This document shows positions 5,543 through 12,920 of a stretch of DNA of 14,533 bases, piece after piece. The stretch lies in assembly GCA_905215125.1 (NCBI GenBank), contig CAJMOV010000020.1, forward strand, positions 1 through 14,533, given 5' to 3'. The notes beneath the pieces were generated by a model. That model had not been told where the DNA came from. It worked only from the letters and a program-made list of their open reading frames with translations, and ran no database searches. A program made the position numbers and the translations under genes. Every line of letters begins with the position of its first letter. Position 1 is the first letter of the stretch. This DNA is from an uncultured bacterium (GTDB lineage: Bacteria > Bacillota > Clostridia > Oscillospirales > Butyricicoccaceae).

Positions 5543-6826
5543 TTAGTGTCTTTGGTCTTGCATCGCCTTTTTGCAGTCCCCAATCATGTAAAGCGAGCCG
5601 CAGGCGATGACGACGTCCTCCCCGCCGGCCAGGGCGACGGCCTGCGCCGCCGCCTGCGCAGGATCAGGCACGACGCGCACGTCGGCACAATGCTCCCGCG
5701 CGATCTCTGCTGTGACGGCAGGGTCTAGGGCACGGGGGGACGCCGGGCGCGACGCGAAAAAGCGCCTTGCCCGCCTCGCCACCTGCTCAACACAGTATTC
5801 ATATTCCTTGTCCGCAAGCATCCCCATGACGACGGTAACAGCCCGTCCCGCGTAAAAGCGGTCGATGGCCTGGCACAGCCGGTCGACGGCGTCGCGGTTG
5901 TGCGCGCCGTCAATCATGCACAGGGGACTTTGCCGCACCACCTCCAGCCGGCCGCCGAAGCAGGTATGCGCAATGCCCCAGCGGATGTCCTCCTGCGCAA
6001 TGCCCCAGCCAGCGGCGTTAAGCTCTTCAAAGATGGACAGCACCGTCAGCGCATTGTAAATCTGGTGCTCGCCGCGCAGGGAAATAAAGTATTCCTCTCC
6101 CTTGTAACGGATGCGCGAGCCGTCAAAGCCGCTTTCCAAAACCGTCAATCGAGAAAGGTCGGGGGTATTGGGCACGATGCCCAGGCTGCGGCACGTCTCG
6201 TCGACCATCTCGCGCGCATCCCGGGGCAGCAGGGGATAAACGGCGGCGCGGGTTCCCCTCTTTAAGATGCCGCACTTTTCCCGTGCGATCTCTCCTGTCG
6301 TGCTGCCGAGAAATTCGGTGTGGTCAAGCGAAATGGACAATATGGCGCAGCAGGCGGGGGCGTCGATGACGTTGGTACAGTCCAGCCGCCCGCCCAGGCC
6401 CACCTCAAAGGCGACGGCGTCGCACCCGCGCCGGGCAAACCAGCACAGGGCAAGGGCGGTGACAATCTCAAACTCGGTACATTCGCTGCCCTCCGCCTTC
6501 ATCTGCTCGAGGACGGGCAACATAAGCTCCATTTCCCGCGCCAGCTCCTCCTTGGGGATCATTTCGCCGTCTATCTGCATCCGCTCGCGGAAATCGACGA
6601 CATAGGGCGAGATAAACAGCCCCGTTTTTTTCCCCGCGCGCTGCAAAACGCCGGCTGTCATGGCGGCGGTGCTGCCCTTTCCGTTGGTCCCTGCGATGTG
6701 GACGAACCGCAGCTTATCCTGCGGCCGCCCCAGCAGCTTACACAGGCGGGTCATGCGCTCCAGCCCCAGGCGCGATCCCAGGCGGGTAGACGCATGGATG
6801 ACGGACAATGCCTGCTCGTAATCCAT
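5543..6826 (-). CDS. folC: Bifunctional folylpolyglutamate synthase/dihydrofolate synthase
   Basis: This 427-residue Mur-ligase-type enzyme adds glutamate to dihydropteroate and tetrahydrofolates using ATP, in the cytoplasm. The P-loop HIAGTNGKGSTAAM spans about 43-56. It is followed by the folate-site segment FISPYVVDFRERMQIDG (71-87), EVGLGGRLDCTNVI (141-154), the SISLDHTEFLG motif (165-174), and REKCGI (182-187) with the lysine that is carbamoylated in this family. The C-terminal domain has GGRLEV (291-296), DGAHN (306-310) and CGSLYMIG (409-416). Length is normal. The start codon has AAAGGAG overlapping the valS stop, with 17 nt between the genes, so it is co-transcribed with valS and comes under the same T-box. 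Confidence 0.96.
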   Translation of the reverse strand: MDYEQALSVIHASTRLGSRLGLERMTRLCKLLGRPQDKLRFVHIAGTNGKGSTAAMTAGVLQRAGKKTGLFISPYVVDFRERMQIDGEMIPKEELAREMELMLPVLEQMKAEGSECTEFEIVTALALCWFARRGCDAVAFEVGLGGRLDCTNVIDAPACCAILSISLDHTEFLGSTTGEIAREKCGILKRGTRAAVYPLLPRDAREMVDETCRSLGIVPNTPDLSRLTVLESGFDGSRIRYKGEEYFISLRGEHQIYNALTVLSIFEELNAAGWGIAQEDIRWGIAHTCFGGRLEVVRQSPLCMIDGAHNRDAVDRLCQAIDRFYAGRAVTVVMGMLADKEYEYCVEQVARRARRFFASRPASPRALDPAVTAEIAREHCADVRVVPDPAQAAAQAVALAGGEDVVIACGSLYMIGDCKKAMQDQRH

Positions 6827-6843
6827 ATCTTTATCTTGCTCCT

Positions 6844-9477
6844 TTACAGCTGACGGAGGCTGTCCTCCAGCTTTTGACGCTGCTCATCCAGCTTGGCGCG
6901 GCGCTCGCGTTCGCCGTCGACCACCTTCTGCGGCGCCTTGCTGACAAAGCCGGGGTTTTGCAGCTTCTGATCAATGCGGGCAATCTGTCCCGCGACGTTA
7001 TCCAGCTCTTTTTGCAGACGCTGGCGCTCTTTCTCCATATCGACGAGATCGCTCATCGGCATATAGACGCGAGCTGCGCCGGCGACCAGCGACACCATTC
7101 CCGCCGTATCCTGCGGCGGCTCGCCCTGGACCGCAACGCGGGACGCATACGCCAGCTTTTTAAGCACCGGCTCGGCGGCGCGGTAACGCTCCTGCTTGTC
7201 AGTTGCGATGATAAGCTCAGCCTTGCGGGATGGGGGGACGTTCATCTCCGCTCTGCGGGCGCGCACGGCGCGGATGGCGTCCATGATGTCCTCCATTTCC
7301 TCGCACTCGGCAGGGAAGCAGAGCTTTTCGTCATAAGCCGGCCAGCGGGAGACCATGATAGAGCTGCCGTCCCCCCTGAGGCCCTGCCACACCTGCTCGG
7401 TGATATAGGGCATGAAGGGGTGCAAAAGCTGCATGGTTCCCGTCAGCACATGGCCAAGGACGCGCTGCGCCCCTTCCGACGCCTGCGGATCGGCCCCTTC
7501 GCCCAGGCGGGTCTTGCACAGCTCGATATACCAGTCGCAGAAGCTGTCCCAGATGAAGCTGTACAGCTTGTCTGCGGCAATGCCCAGCTCAAAGCGTTCC
7601 AGGTTTTCCGTCACTTCCCGCACCAGCTCGTTATAGCGGTGCAGGATCCACTTATCCTCCAGCGTCAGCTCGCAGGGCAGGGCGAAATCGGGTACCGTCA
7701 GGTTCATCAAAACAAAGCGGGAGGCGTTCCAGATTTTGTTGGCAAAGTTGCGGTTGCTCTCCACCTTCTCGGTGGAAAAGCGGGTGTCGTTGCCCGGGCT
7801 GTTGCCCGTAACCAGGGTAAACCGCAGCGCGTCCGCGCCATACTTTTCAATGACCTCCAGCGGGTCGACGCCGTTACCCAGGCTCTTGGACATCTTGCGG
7901 CCCTGCGCATCGCGTACCAGGCCGTGAATATAAACCGTTTTAAAGGGACGCTGCTTCATCTGCTCCAGTCCTGAGAAAATCATGCGGGCCACCCAGAAGA
8001 AGATGATGTCATACCCCGTGACCAGCACGTCGGTGGGATAGAAATAGTCCAGCTCAGGGGTCTTTTCCGGCCAGCCCAGGGTGGAGAAGGGCCACAGGGC
8101 CGAGCTGAACCAGGTGTCCAGCACGTCCTCGTCCTGCCGGACGTTGTGGCTGCCGCACTTGGGACAGGTCTTGACCGGCGTCTTGCTGACCTCCATATGG
8201 CCGCAATCGTCGCAGTAATAGGCGGGGATCTGGTGCCCCCACCACAGCTGGCGGGAAATGCACCAGTCATGGACGTTTTCCATCCAGTTGGTGTAAATCT
8301 TGGTAAAGCGCTCGGGCACAAAGCGGATCTCCCCGTCCTCGACGGCGCGGATGGCTTCCTTTGCCAGCGGGGCCATTTTGACAAACCACTGCGCCGACGT
8401 CATGGGCTCGACATCGGTGCCGCAGCGGTAGCAGGCGCCGACGTTATGGCTGTAATCCTCCGTCTTGACCAGATAGCCCTGCTCGTCCAGATCGCGGATG
8501 ATGGCCTTGCGGCACTCCAGCCTGTCCATCCCCTGGTAGGGGCCGCCGTTTTCATTGACCTTGCCGTCCTCGTCCAGCACGAGGATGAAGTCCAGCCCGT
8601 GGCGCTGGCCCATGTCAAAGTCGTTGGGGTCGTGACAGGGGGTGACCTTGACGCAGCCGGTGCCGAAATCGCGCTCGACATACTCGTCTGCAAAAATGGG
8701 AATGGACCGGTTCATGATGGGCAGAATGGCCCTTTTACCGATGAGGTGCTGGTACCGCTCATCCTCCGGGTGGACGGCGATGCCGGTGTCGCCCATCATG
8801 GTCTCAGGGCGGGTGGTGGCGATGACCAGATATTCGTCACTGCCCTCAATGGGATAGCGGACGTGCCAGAGGTGCCCGCCCTTTTCGGCGTACTCGACCT
8901 CGGCGTCGCTCAGCGCCGTGCGGCAGTGGGGGCACCAGTTGATGATGCGGCTGCCCTTGTAAATCAGGCCTTTATTGTACAGGTCGACAAAGACCTCCTT
9001 TACAGCGTTGGAAAGCCCCTTGTCCATGGTGAAACGCAGCCGATCCCAGTCGCAGGACGATCCCAGCTTGCGCAGCTGGTTCAAAATGCGGCCGCCGTAT
9101 TTTTCCTTCCAGTCCCACACGCGGCTGATAAAGGCTTCGCGCCCCAGGTCGTAGCGGGTCAGGCCCTCTTCCTTGCGAAGGGCTTCTTCCACCTTGATCT
9201 GCGTTGCGATGCCGGCGTGATCGGTGCCGGGCAGCCACAACGCCTCATACCCCTGCATCCGCTTCCAGCGGATGAGGGCGTCCTGCAGCGTCTCGTCAAA
9301 GGCGTGGCCCATATGCAGCTGGCCCGTGACGTTGGGGGGCGGGATAACAATGGTAAACGGGGTTTTATCCGGGTTGACCTCTGCGTGGAAAAAGCCGCTT
9401 TTCTCCCAGTACTGGTACAGCCTGTCCTCGCACTCGTGCGGGTCGTAGGTTTTGGGCAGCTCGCGGTGCTGGCTCAT
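6844..9477 (-). CDS. valS: Valyl-tRNA synthetase
   Basis: This 877-residue class I aminoacyl-tRNA synthetase charges tRNA-Val. The HIGH-type motif is seen as PPPNVTGQLHMGH (46-58) and the KMSKS loop at 528-532. The CP1 editing domain, which hydrolyses Thr-tRNA-Val, lies between them, and DWCISRQLWWGHQIP followed by two Cys-x2-Cys pairs (about 421-441) is typical of bacterial ValRS. The C terminus (from about 808) is the arginine- and glutamate-rich coiled coil specific to this enzyme. The start follows GGAGG by seven bases. It is preceded by a valine T-box leader and followed within 17 nt by folC. Confidence 0.98.
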   Translation of the reverse strand: MSQHRELPKTYDPHECEDRLYQYWEKSGFFHAEVNPDKTPFTIVIPPPNVTGQLHMGHAFDETLQDALIRWKRMQGYEALWLPGTDHAGIATQIKVEEALRKEEGLTRYDLGREAFISRVWDWKEKYGGRILNQLRKLGSSCDWDRLRFTMDKGLSNAVKEVFVDLYNKGLIYKGSRIINWCPHCRTALSDAEVEYAEKGGHLWHVRYPIEGSDEYLVIATTRPETMMGDTGIAVHPEDERYQHLIGKRAILPIMNRSIPIFADEYVERDFGTGCVKVTPCHDPNDFDMGQRHGLDFILVLDEDGKVNENGGPYQGMDRLECRKAIIRDLDEQGYLVKTEDYSHNVGACYRCGTDVEPMTSAQWFVKMAPLAKEAIRAVEDGEIRFVPERFTKIYTNWMENVHDWCISRQLWWGHQIPAYYCDDCGHMEVSKTPVKTCPKCGSHNVRQDEDVLDTWFSSALWPFSTLGWPEKTPELDYFYPTDVLVTGYDIIFFWVARMIFSGLEQMKQRPFKTVYIHGLVRDAQGRKMSKSLGNGVDPLEVIEKYGADALRFTLVTGNSPGNDTRFSTEKVESNRNFANKIWNASRFVLMNLTVPDFALPCELTLEDKWILHRYNELVREVTENLERFELGIAADKLYSFIWDSFCDWYIELCKTRLGEGADPQASEGAQRVLGHVLTGTMQLLHPFMPYITEQVWQGLRGDGSSIMVSRWPAYDEKLCFPAECEEMEDIMDAIRAVRARRAEMNVPPSRKAELIIATDKQERYRAAEPVLKKLAYASRVAVQGEPPQDTAGMVSLVAGAARVYMPMSDLVDMEKERQRLQKELDNVAGQIARIDQKLQNPGFVSKAPQKVVDGERERRAKLDEQRQKLEDSLRQL

Positions 9478-9511
9478 ACATTTTCCTCCTTGTGTTTTCT
9501 TTTGGGCGGGG

Positions 9512-9893
9512 AAAAATAAAAAGACCCCGTCCCATGGGGTTGACTGCTCTCACAGGCGAAAACGCTCCAATTCATCCAGCGGAAGCCATGCTTATCAGGC
9601 ATTCTGGGGCAATCGCCGGAAAAAGGATCATCGCATCGCCAAGTGAAACCGTCAACATCCCGCTTATGGGACGAAGCCTTCGGCTCCGCGGTACCACCCA
9701 TATTCGCGCCCTGCGGCGCGCGCTCAAGCGCAGACACGCTTTGTTCCTTAACGCGGACAAACGGCGCGGCCTACTTGCCTTCAGCCGGCGGCTCGGGGAC
9801 GACCTTCGGCGCGGCGGCCACGGACGCTTGCACCAACCGCGTCCTCTCTGCGCTGACCGCACGGCTTACTCCTGCCCTTCATCGCTTTTGTTG
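9512..9893 (-). promoter_or_regulatory. T-box riboswitch leader of valS (valine specific)
   Basis: The - strand leader has the T-box layout. Near its 5' end are GATGA and AGGAGTA, then an AGAGAGG box (9848-9842) and the distal loop GGTTGGTG with flanking GGACGC/GCGTCC. The segment GAAGGTC holds a GTC valine codon at 9803-9801 as the likely specifier. Stem III is CGCGCC-GCAG-GGCGCG (9720-9705). The T-box sequence GGGTGGTACCGCGG is at 9699-9686, and the antiterminator 3' arm ends in GTCCCAT (9672-9666). A terminator with a U-rich tail lies at 9540-9512. Uncharged tRNA-Val should favour the antiterminator and permit valS-folC transcription. The 130-nt gap between antiterminator and terminator is unusual. 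The lower part of stem I was not fully resolved by eye. Confidence 0.93.
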
Positions 9894-9899
9894 CTTGAT

Positions 9900-9929
9900 A
9901 TTATAATGCGCCGCCGCATTGTTTGTCAA
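9900..9929 (-). promoter_or_regulatory. Promoter of the valS T-box transcript
   Basis: On the - strand a perfect TTGACA (9929-9924) and a perfect TATAAT (9905-9900) are 18 bp apart. Transcription would start near 9893, which gives a leader of about 415 nt before valS. Confidence 0.85.
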
Positions 9930-9978
9930 GGACTTTCCGACAGGCCCGGGGATCGGGCTTCCCCGCCGCATAACGCGC

Positions 9979-10007
9979 GTGCAAACGCCCATAATATTGG
10001 GTACAAT
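9979..10007 (+). promoter_or_regulatory. Possible promoter of the DUF969-DUF979-pcp operon
   Basis: TACAAT (10002-10007) is a fair -10, but the hexamer 17 bp upstream (GTGCAA, 9979-9984) is a poor -35. The spot is right, 23 nt before the first start codon, and the local sequence is AT-rich within a GC-rich region. If real, this weak promoter may need an activator. No terminator or leader structure was seen on this strand. Confidence 0.35.
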
Positions 10008-10030
10008 TCACCTGCGATGGGAGACATTTT

Positions 10031-10717
10031 ATGCAAGCACTCAAGCTGATTGGCGTTGTCATCGTTATTATCGGCTTCGCACTGAAGAAAGATACGCTGG
10101 CCACCGTCGTCGTAGCCGGCATTGCGACTGGTCTTGTCGCCGGCATGGGGCCGATGGAGGTGCTCTCTACCCTGGGCTCCTCCTTCTTGTCCCAGCGCCT
10201 GGCCACCCTTTTCGTTCTGACGCTGCCGGCCATCGGCCTGTGCGAACGTTACGGCCTGCGCGAAAAGGCGACCGATTTTATCAGCCGGCTCAAGGCTGCG
10301 ACGTCGGGACGTGTCATCGCCTTTTATCTTGTCCTGCGCTCTCTGGCCTCCGCGGCTTCGCTCCCGGTCAACGGCCACCCGCAGTTTGTGCGTCCCCTCG
10401 TCGCTCCCATGGCGCTGGCCGCCGCCGAAACACGGGCCGGTAAGCTGGACGAGGGCACTGAGGACGATATTAAGGCGCTCGCTGCCGCGGCCGACAATTA
10501 CGGCAACTTTTTTGCCCAGAACTGCTTTATGGGGGCGGCCGGCACCCTGCTTATCGTCACGACGATGGGAGAGCTGGGATACCCTGTCGACGCGCTGCAC
10601 GTCGCCGTGTGTAACATCCCGGTCGCGCTTTTGGGCATTGTCGTCGCCGGATATTTCAGCCTGCGCTTCGACAGGCGTCTGCGCCTCCGGGCCGCCAGAA
10701 GGGAGGGTACGAAATGA
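10031..10717 (+). CDS. DUF969 family membrane protein
   Basis: This 228-residue polytopic membrane protein matches the DUF969 family: KLIGVVIVIIGFALKKDTLATVVVAG at the N terminus, then TLPAIGLCERYGLREKA, and the conserved polar stretch AADNYGNFFAQNCFMGAAG (about 157-175), which probably lines a substrate path. About 5-6 hydrophobic segments are visible and the tail is basic. TGGGAG supplies the ribosome binding site. The stop overlaps the DUF979 start (ATGA), so the two are likely made in equal amounts as one two-component permease. No transport activity can be proved from sequence. The linked pcp gene suggests pyroglutamate or pyroglutamyl peptides as substrate. Confidence 0.9.
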   Translation: MQALKLIGVVIVIIGFALKKDTLATVVVAGIATGLVAGMGPMEVLSTLGSSFLSQRLATLFVLTLPAIGLCERYGLREKATDFISRLKAATSGRVIAFYLVLRSLASAASLPVNGHPQFVRPLVAPMALAAAETRAGKLDEGTEDDIKALAAAADNYGNFFAQNCFMGAAGTLLIVTTMGELGYPVDALHVAVCNIPVALLGIVVAGYFSLRFDRRLRLRAARREGTK

Positions 10718-11646
10718 CCGCCGGGGATATTTTGTTAGAGGCCTTTTTCGTCCTGACCGGGCTGCTTTTTGTCCTTGTCGGCATCAAGGCCCTGCGGGAC
10801 GGCTCGCTGCGCGAACGGGTGCCGACAGCGCTCTTCTGGTTTCTGCTGGCCTTTACCTTCATTGCCGGGCCCTGGCTGCCCGACTGGGTAACCGGATTGT
10901 GCATCGTGCTGACCGCAGTTTTAACGGCGCTGGGCAAGGTCAAGCAAAGCGCGTCGGATGTCCCCGCCCCAGAGCAGACTCGTAAAAATGCCGACCGGGT
11001 GGGGGGCCGCGTCTTTCTCCCCGCCTTGGCACTGGCCGTTTCCGCCGTTCTGGCCGCCACGCTTCTGCCCTTCGGCGCCAGCAACGCCATCGGCATATCG
11101 GCGCTGTTCTCCCTCGCCGTCGCACTGCTCGTCTTCCGTGTGCCCGCCCGGGAGGCGCCCGTCGCCGCCACCCGCGACGGCGTCCGCCTGATGGACAGCA
11201 TCGGCCCGGTCGGTATCCTGCCGCAGGTGCTGGCAGCGTTGGGCGCCCTGTTTACCGCGGCCGGTGTGGGAGAGGTCATCTCCGGCGCCGTGGCCGCCGT
11301 CATGCCGCAGGGCAGCCGCCTGGCCGCCGTAGCCCTTTACTGCGTCGGCATGGCGCTGTTCACCGTCGTCATGGGAAACGGCTTCGCCGCCTTTTCCGTC
11401 ATCACGGCAGGTATCGGCATCCCCTTCATCATCGCGCAGGGGGGCGACCCCGTCGTCGTCGGCACGCTGGGCCTGACGGCGGGCTACTGCGGCACCCTGG
11501 TCACGCCGATGGCCGCCAATTTCAACATCATGCCGGCTGCCCTGCTTGAAATGCGGCAGAAATATGGTATCATCAAAGTACAGGCGCCTGTCGCGGCCAT
11601 CATGCTGGCCCTGCATATTGCGCTGATGTATACTCTTGCCTTTTAA
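10714..11646 (+). CDS. DUF979 family membrane protein
   Basis: This 310-residue membrane protein is of the DUF979 family, which almost always occurs beside DUF969. Roughly nine hydrophobic segments are visible. Conserved-looking parts are the N-terminal FFVLTGLLFVLVGIKALRDG, the central RLMDSIGPVGILPQVLAALG (about 154-173), MGNGFAAFSVITAGIGIPF (227-245) and the GYCGTLVTPMAANFN segment (264-278), whose small and polar residues within a membrane region suggest a substrate pathway. It overlaps DUF969 by 4 nt and is followed after 19 nt by pcp. Together they look like a secondary transporter; its energy source and substrate are unknown. Confidence 0.9.
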   Translation: MTAGDILLEAFFVLTGLLFVLVGIKALRDGSLRERVPTALFWFLLAFTFIAGPWLPDWVTGLCIVLTAVLTALGKVKQSASDVPAPEQTRKNADRVGGRVFLPALALAVSAVLAATLLPFGASNAIGISALFSLAVALLVFRVPAREAPVAATRDGVRLMDSIGPVGILPQVLAALGALFTAAGVGEVISGAVAAVMPQGSRLAAVALYCVGMALFTVVMGNGFAAFSVITAGIGIPFIIAQGGDPVVVGTLGLTAGYCGTLVTPMAANFNIMPAALLEMRQKYGIIKVQAPVAAIMLALHIALMYTLAF

Positions 11647-11665
11647 ATGAAAGGAGTGCTTTCTT

Positions 11666-12310
11666 TTGAAAATTCTTCTGACCGCTTTCGATCCCTTTGG
11701 CGGGGAAAGCATAAACCCCGCCCAGGAGGCCGTCCGTCTCGTCCCCGATTCTGTTTCCGGTGCGCAAATCATCAAGCTGGAAATCCCCACCGTTTTTTAT
11801 AAGAGCATCGACGCCGTAATAAGCAAGGCGCGCGACGAGCGGCCCGACGCCATCGTCTGCGTCGGTCAGGCCGGCGGGCGGTATGAAATCACCCCCGAAC
11901 GGGTCGCCATCAACGTCAACGACGCCCGCATCCCAGATAACGAAGGCAACCAGCCGCTGGAAGGGAACATTTATGAAGACGGCCCCGCCGCCTATTTCTC
12001 CACCCTGCCCGTCAAGGCCATGGTAAAGGCTATCCGTGACGCCGGCCTTCCCTCCAGTCTGAGCAATACGGCCGGCACCTTTGTGTGCAACCATGTCATG
12101 TACGGGGTTTTGCACCATATCGCACGGGAGATGCCCGGTGTGCGCGGCGGTTTTATCCATGTGCCCTATACTCCCTCCCAGGCGGCGCACAAATCGCCCC
12201 CCGTCCCCTGCCTGTCGCAGCAGGACATCGCGCGCGGACTGGAGGCGGCGCTGGCCGCCGTCGTTTTAAACGACAAGGATATTACCGCCGCAGGCGGCAA
12301 GGAGCACTAA
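11666..12310 (+). CDS. pcp: Pyrrolidone-carboxylate peptidase (pyroglutamyl peptidase I)
   Basis: This 214-residue cytosolic cysteine peptidase of family C15 removes N-terminal pyroglutamate from peptides. The N terminus MKILLTAFDPFGGESINPAQE is the family signature. The catalytic triad is present: Glu78 in TPERVAIN, Cys141 in NTAGTFVCNHVMY and His165 in GFIHVPY. Length is normal. The start is TTG, nine bases after AAAGGAG; the nearby ATG at 11647 is out of frame. It ends the DUF969-DUF979 operon and is followed by a strong terminator. The context suggests that the permease imports the substrate of Pcp, or handles its product pyroglutamate. No 5-oxoprolinase gene (pxpABC) is in the window. 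Confidence 0.96.
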   Translation: MKILLTAFDPFGGESINPAQEAVRLVPDSVSGAQIIKLEIPTVFYKSIDAVISKARDERPDAIVCVGQAGGRYEITPERVAINVNDARIPDNEGNQPLEGNIYEDGPAAYFSTLPVKAMVKAIRDAGLPSSLSNTAGTFVCNHVMYGVLHHIAREMPGVRGGFIHVPYTPSQAAHKSPPVPCLSQQDIARGLEAALAAVVLNDKDITAAGGKEH

Positions 12311-12314
12311 ACCC

Positions 12315-12345
12315 AAAAGCGGCTGTGTCTGACACGGCCGTTTTT
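12315..12345 (+). terminator. Terminator of the DUF969-DUF979-pcp operon
   Basis: A 9-bp stem (12320-12328 with 12332-12340, CGGCTGTGT and ACACGGCCG, one G-T pair) has AAAAG before it and TTTTTC after it. It starts right after the pcp stop and separates this operon from the marR promoter. Confidence 0.9.
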
Positions 12346-12373
12346 CTTCGCTGCATGTTTTACAATCTGTTCA

Positions 12374-12402
12374 TTGACACCCATTGTCAAAAAGAGTATG
12401 AT
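12374..12402 (+). promoter_or_regulatory. marR promoter with an operator-like palindrome over the -35
   Basis: TTGACA (12374-12379) and TATGAT (12397-12402) are 17 bp apart, a strong vegetative promoter. The -35 hexamer is also the left arm of a perfect inverted repeat, TTGACA-5 bp-TGTCAA (12374-12390). A 17-bp palindrome there is well placed for autorepression by the MarR protein encoded next. Confidence 0.75.
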
Positions 12403-12458
12403 GTTTAACACTGTAAATCAATTCCCTAGTCAACTAACTGTGGAAGGAGGCTGCCGCT

Positions 12459-12920
12459 GTGAACGGACCGTCGATAGAGGAGCGCGCCCTGATGGACGCC
12501 CTCTTCCGCCTGCACAAATTGTCGAAAACCGACTTTTTCTGCAACCTGACCCGTGCGGAATACTACGCGCTTGAACGCATCGCCCGTTATGAGGAAAGCA
12601 GTCCCGGCGCGCCGGGCATCAGCGTCTCTCGGCTTGCGAGCGAGCTGGGCGTCTCCCCCTCGGCTGTGTCGCGCAAGCTGCGCGGGCTGCTTGAACGCGG
12701 GCTTGTCACCCAGACGGCCGGGCGCGACGACCGGCGGACAACCTATCTCTGCCTGACTGAGGAAGGGCTGCGCGTCCGCAGGGAGGCCACTGAACGTCTC
12801 CTGCGCTTTTCCGACGCCTTTGTTCAGCGCATGGGCGCGCAGAACATCCGCACACTGGCCGTTTTGCTCAACCGGCTGGTCGACGTGTGGACAGAAGAAT
12901 TTTCAAAGGAGAACCTCTGA
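12459..12920 (+). CDS. MarR family transcriptional regulator
   Basis: This 153-residue winged-helix regulator has flanking dimerisation helices, a helix-turn-helix at about 54-82 (ISVSRLASELGVSPSAVSRK, then LLERGLV) and a basic wing GRDDRRTTYLCLTEEG (88-103). The start is GTG, eight bases after GGAAGGAGG. A 57-nt leader separates it from the palindromic promoter. The stop shares one base with the next start (TGATG), so it is coupled to an ABC exporter. MarR proteins of such operons usually repress their own promoter and release DNA when a small hydrophobic compound binds. The ligand here is unknown. Confidence 0.93.
   Translation: MNGPSIEERALMDALFRLHKLSKTDFFCNLTRAEYYALERIARYEESSPGAPGISVSRLASELGVSPSAVSRKLRGLLERGLVTQTAGRDDRRTTYLCLTEEGLRVRREATERLLRFSDAFVQRMGAQNIRTLAVLLNRLVDVWTEEFSKENL

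Noticed and set aside
6808..7974. A 388-codon + strand open frame antisense to valS and the start of folC
   Set aside because: valS is unambiguous on the other strand; the antisense product is low in complexity, rich in His, Gln, Leu and Arg, as is usual for shadow frames.
8146..9519. A 457-codon + strand open frame antisense to valS
   Set aside because: It mirrors the third-codon GC bias of valS, lacks family motifs and a ribosome binding site, and would lie across a clear synthetase gene.
9474..9737. An 87-codon - strand frame running through the T-box antiterminator into the valS ribosome binding site
   Set aside because: Part of its product looks protein-like, but it starts at a GTG inside stem III without a binding site and overlaps essential T-box elements, so chance openness is the simpler reading.
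9492..10049. A 185-codon + strand frame across the T-box and its promoter
   Set aside because: It is antisense to a well-supported riboswitch leader, has no recognisable product, and overlaps the DUF969 start.
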